DNA from: Hydrangea macrophylla
Lineage: Eukaryota > Streptophyta > Magnoliopsida > Cornales > Hydrangeaceae
DNA: 64,000 bases
Assembly (NCBI GenBank): GCA_033977485.1
Contig: CM066994.1
Coordinates: 118,878,458-118,942,457 of the forward strand
Reading direction: 5' to 3'
The position numbers and the translations under genes were made by a program. Below, piece by piece: positions 1 through 10,705 of the stretch (position 1 is the stretch's first letter; every line of letters starts with the position of its first letter). A model generated the notes under the pieces. It made no database searches and had not been told where the DNA came from. It was given only the letters and a program-made list of their open reading frames with translations.

Positions 1-363
1 GGGGGGCTTGACAGAGGTTTGTTCGGGGAAAAAAAATTTTTTGGACCCATTTATATGTATTTTGTGTAGATGATACAAATTAATGCTAAAAAATTAACCC
101 AAAACCATAGGAAGGATGAAGGATTTTATAATTAGCAAAAAAATATAAGAGAAAGGGACTTAGCATGACAATTTTATTATATTAGGGGGGCTAATTGTAA
201 TTTTCAGGGGAGGCTAATGTAGAAAAAACTAACTGACCGTTAGGGGAGGGGGCGTTTTGTTACCTAATTACAAACCTCGAGGGAGGTCCGTGTAATTTTC
301 AAAACCTCAGGGGAAGTCCGTGTATTTAAGGCAAACCTCAGGGGAGGTTTGTGTAATTTACCC
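1..363. mobile_element. Right end of a Mutator-like element, cut by the window edge
   Basis: Positions 205-363 carry repeated phrases of the type 'aaacctcaggggaggtttgtg', ending in 'gtgtaatttaccc'. Read on the other strand this is a terminus starting GGGTAAATTACAC, a common start of plant Mutator-like inverted repeats. The same terminus style occurs at 32121-33506 and 50522-51349, where 9-bp target duplications are visible. The left end lies outside the window, so no duplication can be checked. Positions 1-204 also contain old 'gggggcttaattgtaa'-type repeat sequence seen again near 6100. Confidence 0.55.
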
Positions 364-448
364 TAATAATAATATAAATAAATAAATAAAACAAATCCAA
401 TAAATAAATAGTGATTTTTAGCTGTTACGACCCATTGACACTGGTTAT

Positions 449-1709
449 TGTTTGCACCTAAAAAATACATTTTTTAGGTTAAAGTTAGTAGAGGCCGATT
501 GGAATATTTTAATCGGACATAGAGACCGTTTGCACAAATTAAGGGGCAAGTGACTGGATCAAATTTAATAGAGCCCGATGGCTTTTGATTATTCAGTCTG
601 ATGTGCTTATAAATTTGACTGCTTTGATTGACCGGTTTGTAAATTTGGTATCATAAGTCTTGATAGTCCACGAAATGGTTTGTTTTTTCAACATGGTGGG
701 CCACCACCTCAATCATGTTAATTTATAATTCAGCCATCTCCAATATGGCTATTCTTTTGATATTTCGGTTCACTATGAGACCGATGTATCTGAGTGGTGT
801 AATATGACATTTTATTCGGGCTACCTTACTTAGGAAAGATGATGCAGCATATCATTCAGTCACTATGGAAAGAGTTATGGTGGACTACAAATGGAAGTCA
901 TTATTCCTACAAACTCTCCAAAGCGATAAATTTTATATTGTGATAAGGGAGAATATTATCTCTTATGGAAAGATAATATCAACACTTTATGGTAATATTA
1001 TCAAGATATCAATCAATTATTGTGTATATCTATTACTTGGAGGGGAAGCAAGCCGAATCAAGACCACAAGATGGACCAGATACAAGATATATATATACAC
1101 ATATATGTATATATTTGAAGATAATTATGGAAGCTATTATCAGATATGGAAGAAATCTGGTATTTCAAATTTCCTACCTCATCTAGAAGACCTCCATGGC
1201 CGCTATAAATCAACAGGCAGGCCAAGCAATCAACTCACTCCGCGTCTCTTCGACAAAAGCATACACATCATTCAGTATTCAGCACATTCAAGGCATTCAG
1301 AGCACTTTCTCTAAGTCTTTGTTTCCCAGCTTTAATAGCAATTAGGTCTGTGTCTTTTTGTTATTTTTATTCTCTGTTTCTTTTGAATGATCAGTCCATT
1401 CTGTTGTTCTTGAGATCTGTTTTAGTTTTCCAAGCATTTAATAAAATCTATTTTTATTAAACCGTTTGTGATTTGTTTAACTTGTTTAAACTTGATACTT
1501 TTTAGCTTGTGCGCTTCAGTACTGCTAAAGGACTTTTAGTGAGGGTACTTTCCTACTCACTACACACAATCACCAGTTTAGAAGTCAGATTCACCAAAAG
1601 CCTTGTGTATCACTGACACAAGCAGATAGGAAATTAGTTTGCACGCTTACACACACACACACCGAACCACAGATTGGTTCTGGCACGCCCGCGCAAATTA
1701 GAGCAAACA
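449..1709 (+). repeat. 5' LTR of the young non-autonomous element
   Basis: The 1261-bp LTR has short inverted ends TGTTTGC...GCAAACA. It contains a TATA box (1204-1210), AATAAAA at 1440-1446 and a short CA run near 1655, so U3 is about 450-1235 and R/U5 follow. Open frames inside it (865-1314, repeated at 3974-4573 in the other LTR) cross the TATA box and are unlikely to be coding. Confidence 0.93.
1204..1210 (+). promoter_or_regulatory. TATA box of the LTR promoter
   Basis: TATAAAT in the context 'gccgctataaatcaac', in the last third of the LTR and ahead of AATAAAA at 1440. This is the expected U3/R layout. The identical copy lies at 4463-4469. Confidence 0.6.
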
Positions 1710-1713
1710 TTTT

Positions 1714-1730
1714 TGGCACGCCCGGTGGGA
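1714..1730 (+). other. Putative primer binding site
   Basis: Immediately downstream of the 5' LTR end (CA at 1708-1709) is 'tttt' followed by tggcacgcccggtggga. A TGG start just inside the LTR is the usual place for a tRNA-complementary primer site. I recall this style from Tat-type gypsy elements but do not assign a specific tRNA. Confidence 0.6.
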
Positions 1731-1747
1731 CAGCCAAGTGATGAGCC

Positions 1748-2794
1748 ATGTTCACCGAAGCATGGCTACACTTTTACAACAACCAGATTGGTTGGCGGAA
1801 TGAATCAATACGCCAACTTCGCGAAGAAATCTATCGTCTCTACAACGATGGATATTGGAATGAAACTGGTCATCTTTACAATGAGATAGACCGTTTTGAG
1901 GCCGACATGCGATTTTTTAATCAAGAAATCGGCCTCCTCACAGCTTCGAGTGGAGCTGATGAACCGCCGCCCGAGGGGAATTCGTTCATGTCTCTAGACG
2001 ATTTTCTACACGGTGACTGGCGAAAGAATCTTGTTTGTGACAACATTCTTCGTGCTCTTGAAGATATGAAGGCGCACTCGAGGGAACAGCAGGCAAGGCT
2101 TAGCCGGTTTGAAGAAGACACGAAAGCAGGCCTGGCAATACTAGAGGCTCAAGGGCAAAAGATCGAGCAATTCTTAAAGTCACGACAACGGCCCGAGAAG
2201 GCCGATGTTACCACTCCAAATCAAGAGACCGATGATTCTGGTCATCTTGGTTCCACGCTGTCCAAGCCACTCGGGGGGCAAGACGGCGAAAAAATAAATA
2301 AAGAGCCGAGTGTATCGGCCATAGAGTCCCTCACCGACGTTGAAGAAGACGAAGAAGCACCCGGGGGGCAAATTCAAGACGAGCCTCAAAATTCTATTGA
2401 GGCCGAAGAAGAAGAGTGTGATAGGCCGAGTGATCCCGTATCGGCCATAGACCCTCCTAGTGATGAGGAGGACGATGACGAAGACCCCCTTGATGATGAA
2501 GAAATCGGCGTTAAAGGGCTCGGGGGGCAAGCTTCATCGAGACCGATTGATTTTAATTCGGTCCATGAAGGTTTTGAACACATTCCTTTGAGGAAACTTA
2601 GCCTCAAAGAGTTGTTTAATTTTTTCGGTCTCATCGTAGTGACCGATTATTATTTTTATTTTAAGCCAATTAATTATTTGGCTTGGGTTGATCTACATCC
2701 ACAATGGCTTTGTGGATGCCACCAAAAATTTACGGTTATTTGGTGGCTATTTTTGCAACAATGGTACTATCAAGGAAGATTGAAGAGGTACTGA
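1748..2794 (+). CDS. Unrecognised 348-aa ORF of the non-autonomous LTR element
   Basis: This is the only long ORF in the internal region. It begins with ATG 38 bases after the 5' LTR. I do not recognise a named domain. Residues about 15-60 and 90-150 are charged and look able to form coiled coil (for example QLREEIYRLYNDGYWNE). Residues about 150-270 are strongly acidic, with runs of E and D. The last 60 residues are rich in F, W and Y. The triplet GGQ occurs three times, each time encoded by GGGGGGCAA, and phrases like PSxxVSAI(E/D) recur, so the middle may have grown by duplication. Zinc knuckle, protease DTG/DSG, RT and integrase motifs are absent. It may be a remodelled gag-like or accessory ORF of a larger element, or a passenger. 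The intact frame fits the element's youth. Confidence 0.6.
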   Translation: MFTEAWLHFYNNQIGWRNESIRQLREEIYRLYNDGYWNETGHLYNEIDRFEADMRFFNQEIGLLTASSGADEPPPEGNSFMSLDDFLHGDWRKNLVCDNILRALEDMKAHSREQQARLSRFEEDTKAGLAILEAQGQKIEQFLKSRQRPEKADVTTPNQETDDSGHLGSTLSKPLGGQDGEKINKEPSVSAIESLTDVEEDEEAPGGQIQDEPQNSIEAEEEECDRPSDPVSAIDPPSDEEDDDEDPLDDEEIGVKGLGGQASSRPIDFNSVHEGFEHIPLRKLSLKELFNFFGLIVVTDYYFYFKPINYLAWVDLHPQWLCGCHQKFTVIWWLFLQQWYYQGRLKRY

Positions 2795-3697
2795 AGGCTG
2801 AGATCGAACAGAATAAAATTCGGACTGTTATTCCAGACCGAGGGGAAAATAATAAGAAAAATAAAGTAGCAGTAGTGCTAAAAGGAAGCTTGAAGTGCTA
2901 AATCGGACATAGAGACCGATGTGAGCGCGAGTCTGCCCAACTGGTGTTAGTAATATTTAATCACCATAGCAGTCCGGACTAAAAGACTGATGGTGTAATT
3001 AGCCTGTTGATAATTGGGTCAAATAAGTTAGCACAAAGGCATTGGCAGTTGTCTTGTGGTGGGGTCCAATGGATAGTAATTGGCGTGGTATTCAGTGCTA
3101 GCCATGTATACAACATCAACTTGTAGTCTGAATATGGTAGGGCCTAGGTATGGCTTTGCTTTGTCTTTACACGTGATACAAAATGGGTCTTGGCCTTAAA
3201 ATTTTTAGAGAATTGCTATGGTGGTATTCAGCGTATAGAGAGACCACAAGATGGTGAAGTTTTTACTTCACACTACCATAAGGCCAATTCCATCGGGATG
3301 CATATCTGATTAATTTGGGGATTTTTTGAAGTTTGGTCTCCATGGGCAAGGAAGGTGTCAGTCTAATGGTTGAAATCAAATATTAATTCGGTGATGCCTA
3401 CTAGACCGATGGAAGCTCAAGGCCACAATTTGGTTGTGTGAAGCTATTGGCTTGAAGTTGCCAATGCAAATAGTGGGACCATGTATTGATAAAACATGTA
3501 TCATTAATACATTGTGTTCCATGAGCCAAGTTTGAATCTGGTGGGGCTACTTTCTTGTTTAACAAGTTTGGTTTTGATGCATGAGCCCGATGCAGTTTAA
3601 GAGGTGGTACTGTGCAACTAAAAGGTAATCGGTCTCTAAATAAAACTATTAAAATATGGCCATTCAAAATTTCACTTGCTTTTATTTTAAACGGCCA
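2795..3697 (+). other. Non-coding internal region of the young LTR element
   Basis: No supported ORF. Short phrases shared with the LTR occur here (atcggacatagagaccg at about 2902 and in the LTR near 512). Open frames on the minus strand lack recognisable domains. Confidence 0.6.
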
Positions 3698-3707
3698 GGG
3701 GGGCAAT
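3698..3707 (+). other. Polypurine tract of the young LTR element
   Basis: GGGGGGCAAT lies directly before the TG that starts the 3' LTR at 3708. This is the standard position for the plus-strand primer. The same nine bases GGGGGGCAA occur three more times inside the ORF (2273, 2363, 2522). Confidence 0.75.
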
Positions 3708-4968
3708 TGTTTGCACCTAAAAAATACATTTTTTAGGTTAAAGTTAGTAGAGGCCGATTGGAATATTTTAATCGGACATAGAGACCGTTTGCACAAATTA
3801 AGGGGCAAGTGACTGGATCAAATTTAATAGAGCCCGATGGCTTTTGATTATTCAGTCTGATGTGCTTATAAATTTGACTGCTTTGATTGACCGGTTTGTA
3901 AATTTGGTATCATAAGTCTTGATAGTCCACGAAATGGTTTGTTTTTTCAACATGGTGGGCCACCACCTCAATCATGTTAATTTATAATTCAGCCATCTCC
4001 AATATGGCTATTCTTTTGATATTTCGGTTCACTATGAGACCGATGTATCTGAGTGGTGTAATATGGCATTTTATTCGGGCTACCTTACTTAGGAAAGATG
4101 ATGCAGCATATCATTCAGTCACTATGGAAAGAGTTATGGTGGACTACAAATGGAAGTCATTATTCCTACAAACTCTCCAAAGCGATAAATTTTATATTGT
4201 GATAAGGGAGAATATTATCTCTTATGGAAAGATAATATCAACACTTTATGGTAATATTATCAAGATATCAATCAATTATTGTGTATATCTATTACTTGGA
4301 GGGGAAGCAAGCCGAATCAAGACCACAAGATGGACCAGATACAAGATATATATATACACATATATGTATATATTTGAAGATAATTATGGAAGCTATTATC
4401 AGATATGGAAGAAATCTGGTATTTCAAATTTCCTACCTTATCTAGAAGACCTCCATGGCCGCTATAAATCAACAGGCAGGCCAAGCAATCAACTCACTCC
4501 GCGTCTCTTCGACAAAAGCATACACAGCATTCAGTATTCAGCACATTCAAGGCATTCAGAGCACTTTCTCTAAGTCTTTGTTTCCCAGCTTTAATAGCAA
4601 TTAGGTCTGTGTCTTTTTGTTATTTTTATTCTCTGTTTCTTTTGAATGATCAGTCCATTCTGTTGTTCTTGAGATCTGTTTTAGTTTTCCAAGCATTTAA
4701 TAAAATCTATTTTTATTAAACCGTTTGTGATTTGTTTAACTTGTTTAAACTTGATACTTTTTAGCTTGTGCGCTTCAGTACTGCTAAAGGACTTTTAGTG
4801 AGGGTACTTTCCTACTCACTACACACAATCACCAGTTTAGAAGTCAGATTCACCAAAAGCCTTGTGTATCACTGACACAAGCAGATAGGAAATTAGTTTG
4901 CACGCTTACACACACACACACCGAACCACAGATTGGTTCTGGCACGCCCGCGCAAATTAGAGCAAACA
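3708..4968 (+). repeat. 3' LTR of the young non-autonomous element
   Basis: Same length as the 5' LTR (1261 bp) with three visible substitutions. Followed by GTTAT, the second copy of the target duplication, at 4969-4973. Confidence 0.93.
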
Positions 4969-5417
4969 GTTATAGCTGGATGTTCCAATATTAGATAACG
5001 GAAGTGCTATTTTTGATTGTAATATGTATATATGAAAACCACACTTTTGTACAGTAAAAATTAATTATTCCTTGTTTGTCCATTGCCTTTGAAAGGATAA
5101 TGTACTTGTATATGTATGAACAGAATATACTTTATCTCGAGGGCGGAGCCAAGATTTTTAATTAGGTGTCTGGAATTAGATGGATGTACACACAAAGATG
5201 GATTTATATGGGGGCGTTCGGGGGCAGCGTCCTGAGACCAAAAAATTTCAGCCTATTTATTCACATTTTTTTGGTAAAATATCATGTATATATATCACTC
5301 TTTCAAAAAATAAGTTTTAATCGCTTATTATAATTTGTATAGCTTGACTGATGGTCAAGAGCGATACAGAAGTGTGAAGTTGCGAGGGCTTGGAAAGAGA
5401 ATAACTAGTAAATTGAA

Positions 5418-5976
5418 AGGCAAATTACACTTTAGTCTATTAAACTATACACCTGTTTTCAATTAGGTCCATAAACTTTTTTTTTTGCAATTGGGTCCTT
5501 GAACTTCAAAAATTCATTCAATCAAAACCAAATTCTGACAATGTTAGCTTAAATTATTAGATATTGTCACATACGTTGCGCGTAATGCTTACCTGTCACC
5601 AGTTAGGTTAAGACAAACACGGGAGACTGTGAATGACTAAAAAATGGTGTGATTTTGGGTATGATTGATTGCAATTTTGGATCTAATCGAATGTGTTTTC
5701 GAATTTGATTGAACACGATTTTATATCTAATACCCAAAATCACACCATTTTTTTAGTCATTCACAATCTCCCGTGTTTATCTTAACCTAACATGTGACAG
5801 GTAAGCATTATGCACAACATACGTGACAAATTCTAATAGTTTAAGCTAATAGTGTCAAAATTTGGGTATAATTGAATGAAGTTTTGAAGTTCAAGGACCC
5901 AATTGCAAAAAAAAAAATGTTTATGAACCCAATTGAAAATAGGTTATAGTTTAATGAACTAAAGTGCAATTTGCCC
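5418..5976. mobile_element. Foldback Mutator-type MITE with very long inverted repeats
   Basis: Left end AGGCAAATTACACTTTAG and right end CTAAAGTGCAATTTGCCC are inverted copies. The inverted repeat runs nearly the whole element, about 250 bp per arm around a loop near 5690. A perfect 9-bp target duplication, TAAATTGAA, lies at 5409-5417 and 5977-5985. Nine-base duplications point to Mutator-superfamily transposition. Confidence 0.85.
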
Positions 5977-6374
5977 TAAATTGAATTTGGTGGTGGCCAA
6001 ATTTGTGGGGTTTCGGGGACAGCTTCCCCGAGTTTTGGGTAGATGATATAAGTTAAAAATATAAAAATTAACAAAAACCCTCAAAACTAATCAAACATGA
6101 ATTTTTGGGGGGTTATGTGTGTTAAATTTTTCACTTTGGGGGGCTTAATTGTAAATTCTATTTTTACACTTAAGAAAGAGGGCCGAGCTTGTGACATAAA
6201 GATGGTCCAAGAAGGAGACGTCGGGGCATAAATCTGAAAGTAAAAGCCATAAATCAATTTATGGGATGGGCTTATTATGATTTTTTTCATAACTCAAGGC
6301 GGACCTTTAGGATTTTCAAGGGGGCCTTAACTCTAAATTCTATGTTTTTCAAGGTAAGTAACATTTTCAAGGGG

Positions 6375-7181
6375 TACCCAAAAGGTATAAGCTTCATTGC
6401 TAGCTATATTGGGAAGCCTTTACGCATAGATAGTATGACAGCACGCCGAAGACGTATCACTTATGCTCGAGTTTGTGTTGAGGTGAGCGGTGATCTTGAC
6501 CTTATTAATAAATTTGCTATTGAGACGGTTGATGGTGATGGGAAAACTACGCTTCTTGATATTGCTGTTGAGTACCAATGGATGCCTATCCGCTGTTCAA
6601 AATGCTCCATGTTCGGTCATGATTGTAATAAGGTGGCAAGCCAAAAGCCGGGGTATGGTGTTCATAGCGCGAATCCAGCCCAGTTCTACCACCCTACTCC
6701 TAGTTTTATTCGTCATAATAGGGCTAAGGAGGGTGTTTGGCAAGCTGTCCAAAGGAAGGATAAAGCGAAAAAGCTTGGCGAAGGTGCTGACTTAGAAGGG
6801 AGCATGAGAGTGTATCCTCAACGACTTGAAGCCAAAGATAGAGTACGGAGTTCCGGTATTGATGGATGTGTTGCTAGCTCTTCTAAACAGGAACATGTGA
6901 TATACTCTATTAACAACCCTTCTATATGCGAGAATAGGACCTCTACTATTCCAATTGACAACTCTTTCAATGGATTAATACCTTACGTGTATGACAGAGA
7001 AGATGATTGCGGCGGAAGCTCCCTAAACGAGGGATCCCACGAGGAAGATGATACCAATGAGAAAACCCCTGAGACAGCAGCTGCAAATGCAATCGATACT
7101 CCCATCTCAGGTCGACAAAAGAAAAAGGAAGCAAAGATGTTATTCAGCGGCAGTAGGCCCAAAGGCCGTCACCGATCTTGA
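6375..7181 (+). pseudogene. LINE ORF1 fragment (DUF4283 / CCHC zinc-knuckle, gag-like)
   Basis: The reading frame entered at the LINE junction begins with YPKGISFIASYIGKPLRID and continues to RITYARVCVEV. This is the conserved C-terminal part of the plant LINE nucleic-acid-binding ORF1 (DUF4283-type domain). It is followed by CSKCSMFGHDC, a zinc-knuckle-like CxxCxxxGHxxxC motif. The rest (about 170 residues) is low-complexity and basic, ending RPKGRHRS. The open frame continues upstream to 6261, but residues before the junction derive from the target hAT-like element and are an accident. The protein normally binds LINE RNA; here the N-terminus is missing and no partner ORF2 exists, so it is not a functional gene. 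Confidence 0.75.
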
Positions 7182-7387
7182 TTGACTCCGTGTCAGGTTT
7201 AGGGTTTGAGTCTTGTTGGACTTCTCCCTATGTTGCTTTGAGTGCTTGTTTCCCTTTGATCCATGCTTTGAGCTTGCACACCATAGCATGTTGTTGATCC
7301 TATTGTAATATCCTGGGGTATGCCCCTTGTAGTTTGTAAGTGCCGTGTGGCTTTTTCTTTTGTTTATTCACCATTTTTCCGAAAAAA
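6375..7387 (+). mobile_element. 5'-truncated LINE (or ORF1-only derivative) insertion
   Basis: The body ends in a short A run (about 7382-7387). It is flanked by an imperfect 14-bp duplication, acattttcaaGggg (6361-6374) and acattttcaaTggg (7388-7401), the signature of target-primed reverse transcription. It contains the 3' part of a LINE ORF1 and then about 200 bp of non-coding tail. No ORF2 (endonuclease/RT) lies between, so this is an internally deleted or ORF1-only copy. Confidence 0.75.
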
Positions 7388-8209
7388 ACATTTTCAATGG
7401 GAGCCTAAGCCCTCCCTTGTCCTTCTGTCAACCCGCCAGTATTGATGGTAATACAATTTACGTTGAATTAAATTAAGAAGTGATCAAAAAAATGTCAAAT
7501 ATTTAAACTGAGGTTAATTATTAATCAGCCAATATATTTCACAAACTAATTTTTTCAAAATTTGGGAGGGACCAATTACACATGTTACATTTAAAATTTT
7601 TTTTCTCCGTGTAAATTTTTTATTTCAAAATTTTTTATTTTATTTTTTTGGCAGGGGGAAGGGGGGAGGGGGGTTACATCCGCCCTTGCTTTATCTATGA
7701 GAATTGCTACGATAATTAAATATAAATTTTAAATTTGATTTTTGAAGACTTAGACAATTGTATCAAATATTGTAACAGTAATAATACTAAATGTGGTACC
7801 ACTTTTATATTCTAAATTTGATAATCATAGCATTACTTAGACCATTGACAAATATTGAATATTGCACATTTATGTGCTATTATAATAGATATAATGCTCA
7901 TTTAATCCCCCAAATTCTAAATTTTACATGCATATTTGAATTAATATAATTTAAAAGTGATGTCACTCAAATGCGTGTAAAAATGGGTTTTTACATATTT
8001 TATATATTTAAATAAAAATGAAGTGAAATAAAGGGAAGTTTAGAAGTAGCAACAACACTGTAGTATTTCTCATATTATTAGTCAAGTGTGAATAGTAATA
8101 AATAGTAATGAATAATAATGAAGAGTAATTTTACTATTTTAAAAAAAAAAAAAACGTGAAAGAACATCCTGTGATTTTTTTATATATTATTAATATTTTT
8201 GTTCTTTTC

Positions 8210-8214
<5 letters not shown>

Positions 8215-8262
<48 letters not shown>
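8215..8262. repeat. (TC)n microsatellite in the 5' LTR
   Basis: About 24 uninterrupted TC units. The matching place in the 3' LTR (about 22821-22836) has only about seven, so the tract changed length after insertion. Confidence 0.95.
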
Positions 8263-8266
<4 letters not shown>

Positions 8267-9576
8267 CTTCTTTCTGTGTAGGATGGTCAAACATGTTAGG
8301 GAACAGACGAAAAATGAAGATCACGCGAAGAGAATTTACCAACATGACGAAGGCAGTGATGATTTTCCTAAAAAATCATCTATAAAAGCAAGCTACAGAC
8401 ACCAAATAACGACACACACAATTTACAAGCTGCAATAGCTTCACAACACATTATTAAGGAGAGAATAGTTTAGGGGAGGTTATCATGTGAGCATTTCATG
8501 TTGTCCCTAGAAGTAGGAAACTTTAATTTTTCTTTGCCTTTTCTAGTTCTAGTAGTTGTAAAAATTTACTCTTATGTAATTGATGATGTCATGTTCAAAA
8601 AAGTATACAGCAAAACTTTGTGTACTGTATTTCTTAAAATAAAATATTTGTTTTCTTGTAGGACTTTTGTCACTTTGTAGTAGTAAAAATAGTCCTATTT
8701 AAAATTAGATTTAATATTTTTAGTCTAGTAGTACTTATAGTTGTCCCCTTAAATAGTTTGAAACCCCAAATTTTTAATTTTTATAGCAATATTTTCATTC
8801 ACTAGAAGAGAGATTTTGTAAGTAAATACCAGATTTCTTAGCCACGTAGTTGTTATAATCATTTACTAAAGTCCAAAGCACACCATACCCATATCTCACT
8901 CCAAAATTAGATTAGGATTTGGTTTGACTGTGTTTGTGTTTTTGGAGTTCAACCACTGTGACTCCACAAGAATCCAAAGTCAAATGTTTAGTATTTTATT
9001 ATTAAGTCAGTATTTTCATTTGTTTATGTTTTATTAGCCTAGTTGTACTAAACTTTGTTATTTTGCAGATTCCATAAATTCAACCCCAACTCATGTTAAG
9101 TGGAGAAAATAATATAATAATATTAGTTTTTACCCTTACCTTGGTTTTACAACATTAATTTTAATTGGAAGGTGATTGCGTGCATCTATTTAATTTATCT
9201 TTAAATTTTATTCGGAAGGCAGTTTCAATTCCAAAATGGTAGGCTAAAACTTTAATTGGGGATATGCAATAAAAACTTAGAAACCACAGCTTGTGTGTAC
9301 TAATCTTAAATGGACAAATTTATCTAGATGAGTTATTTTTCCATTTATGGCCAAAAATATCTATGTATCTATAGTTTATGACCATTTAACATGTTTATAT
9401 ACTATGGCTATATTGGATATCAAAAGATTACATATTTGAAATAAGAATATAATTATGTGGATTGTCAAACTATACCTTTTGTCATAAAAAAACACTTAGC
9501 ATACTCCAACAATTCATATGACAAAATTTATATATCAAATATGTGTTTATATATATTTCTATCCACTAATGGACAA

Positions 9577-9668
9577 GCAATTGTGTAGTGGCAGAGTGGT
9601 GGGGATTGGACACCGAATAACCCACGTCCACGGCGGGTACGGTTCGAACCTGTCTACTGCCCAATTGC
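9577..9668 (+). other. tRNA-like segment inside the LTR (SINE-derived or pol III-like)
   Basis: A 92-bp segment starts GCAATTG and ends CAATTGC, able to form a 7-bp acceptor-like stem. It has an A-box-like stretch (tagtggcagagtgg, 9585-9598) and a good B-box, GGTTCGAACCT, at 9641-9651. Spacing is tRNA-like, but no clear anticodon arm or functional tRNA can be assigned. The same segment is at 24137-24228 in the other LTR, so it was part of the LTR before insertion. It may be a captured tRNA-derived SINE head. Confidence 0.5.
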
Positions 9669-9689
9669 CTTTTTATTTTTCTTTAAATC

Positions 9690-9703
9690 AAACGACGTCG
9701 TTT
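9690..9703. promoter_or_regulatory. 14-bp perfect palindrome with GACGTC core
   Basis: AAACGACGTCGTTT is its own reverse complement and contains the bZIP-type core GACGTC. It is conserved exactly in the 3' LTR at 24250-24263 although the surrounding sequence has diverged. Confidence 0.45.
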
Positions 9704-10290
9704 CATATCAAACCTGACACACTTGATATGACCCTGACTAGTGAAAGTTTATTTTCAAATAAAGTTTTACTCTGCGGTCTTAAATGCCAAATCTTTTCAA
9801 ATGCACAAAAGTTGTGGAATCTAGTGTAGGTTTTGCATATTCCTAAATTCTTTAAATCATTTCTTCCAACTTAATTAATATTTCCTATTTTTAATAACTC
9901 TGCATAAATATTTGTATTATTTCTATCTTTCACTAGTATTAAATCCAAAAAGTTTATATCACAAAAATTTAGCTTTTATTTCTTTTTCTTCATTTTCTTA
10001 TTAGTATCTTAGTTAATTTATTTTGCACTGTTAAAATATTTACCGTAAACTACTTAGAAAAAAAAATATCTTTTAATTAGTTTTATTGCAAAAATATAAA
10101 AACTAGCAGTTTAGGAAAAGCCACAAATCCATCATCTTTTATTTTCTTTTTAGTAACATAATAGTTATTGCCTAACTTTCTTTTCCGTTCCCTGTGGGTT
10201 CGACCTGAACTTTCAGAACTTTATTACTTGTACGATCACCTACACCTGGGTGTGATAAGAACACGCATCAATAGAATGTCGTCAAGTTTT

Positions 10291-10303
10291 TGGCGCCGTT
10301 GCC
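10291..10303 (+). other. Primer binding site (tRNA-Asp type)
   Basis: TGGCGCCGTTGCC follows the 5' LTR end by six bases. This is the known Athila-type primer site complementary to the 3' end of tRNA-Asp. Confidence 0.8.
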
Positions 10304-10366
10304 TGACAACGGTTAATAAAAATAATAAATAAATAAAAAGTTAGGTTTAAAACTATTTTTTCTACT

Positions 10367-10397
<31 letters not shown>

Positions 10398-10705
10398 TAT
10401 ATATACTTATTCTACATTATAAATAATTAAGTTTTCTTTTTAAAAAAAATGATAATATAAGAAAAAAATAAAATAAAAAACTACATATAATCTTTCCTTG
10501 TGAAATATATATAAATATATATTTATAGATATGTACTTGTGCATCTTCTAAAAAAAAGCATATATATATATATCTATATAAACCTATCTTATAAAAACCT
10601 ATTATTATAAAAATAAAAAATAAAAAAAAGAGTTTTATTTTTACTTAACTATAATAATAATAATAATAATAATATATTTAAAACTTAGTTTTTCTTTTAT
10701 TTCAT
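10304..10705 (+). other. AT-rich leader of the Athila-type element
   Basis: No ORF. Dominated by AT and AAT microsatellite runs (about 10370-10410, 10560-10580, 10650-10675) between the primer site and the gag start. Confidence 0.7.

Larger units (their letters stand above)
449..4968 (+). mobile_element. Young non-autonomous LTR retrotransposon (4.5 kb)
   Basis: Two 1261-bp direct repeats (449-1709 and 3708-4968) begin TGTTTGC and end GCAAACA. The element is flanked by a perfect 5-bp target duplication, GTTAT, at 444-448 and 4969-4973. The LTRs differ at only three positions that I can see (807/4066, 1180/4439, 1268/4527), about 99.8% identity, so the insertion is recent. The 2-kb internal region has a primer site, one 348-codon ORF and a polypurine tract, but no gag zinc knuckle, protease, RT, RNase H or integrase. 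It must have been mobilised by proteins supplied in trans. The primer-site style suggests a Ty3/gypsy (Tat-like) partner; that is inference. Confidence 0.93.
5138..7688. mobile_element. hAT-like element carrying two nested insertions
   Basis: Outer ends read CGAGGGCGGAGCC on the left and, as reverse complement of the right end, CAAGGGCGGATG. They are flanked by an 8-bp direct duplication CTTTATCT at 5130-5137 and 7689-7696. Eight-base duplications and a C(A/G)GGGGCGGA-type terminus fit plant hAT-like non-autonomous elements; 45148-45629 is a cleaner relative. No hAT transposase is visible. A foldback MITE (5418-5976) and a LINE fragment (6375-7387) inserted into it later. The element's own sequence is GT-rich, with old repeats such as 'ggggggcttaattgtaa'. 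Confidence 0.65.
7846..10284 (+). repeat. 5' LTR of the Athila-type element (2.4 kb)
   Basis: Collinear with 20229-24841 once the nested solo LTR is removed. It has a long TC microsatellite (8215-8262), a tRNA-like segment (9577-9668) and, near its end, 'gtgggttcgacctgaac', a phrase I associate with LTR ends of Tat/Athila elements. Open frames inside it show no protein similarity and are not annotated. Confidence 0.9.

Noticed and set aside
865..1314. 149-codon ORF in the 5' LTR, longer version at 3974-4573 in the 3' LTR
   Set aside because: It overlaps the TATA box and the transcribed start of the LTR, has no recognisable domain, and its second copy is simply the other LTR.
8199..8438. ORF with Ser/Leu run in the Athila-type 5' LTR
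   Set aside because: Produced by the TC microsatellite; the 3' LTR does not preserve it.
9577..9668. A functional nuclear tRNA gene
   Set aside because: A/B boxes and end stem are suggestive, but no credible anticodon arm was found and the segment is part of an LTR.
9518..9829. ORF over the tRNA-like module
   Set aside because: Frame is not kept in the 3' LTR (24078-24344 ends differently) and it covers an LTR regulatory-looking region.
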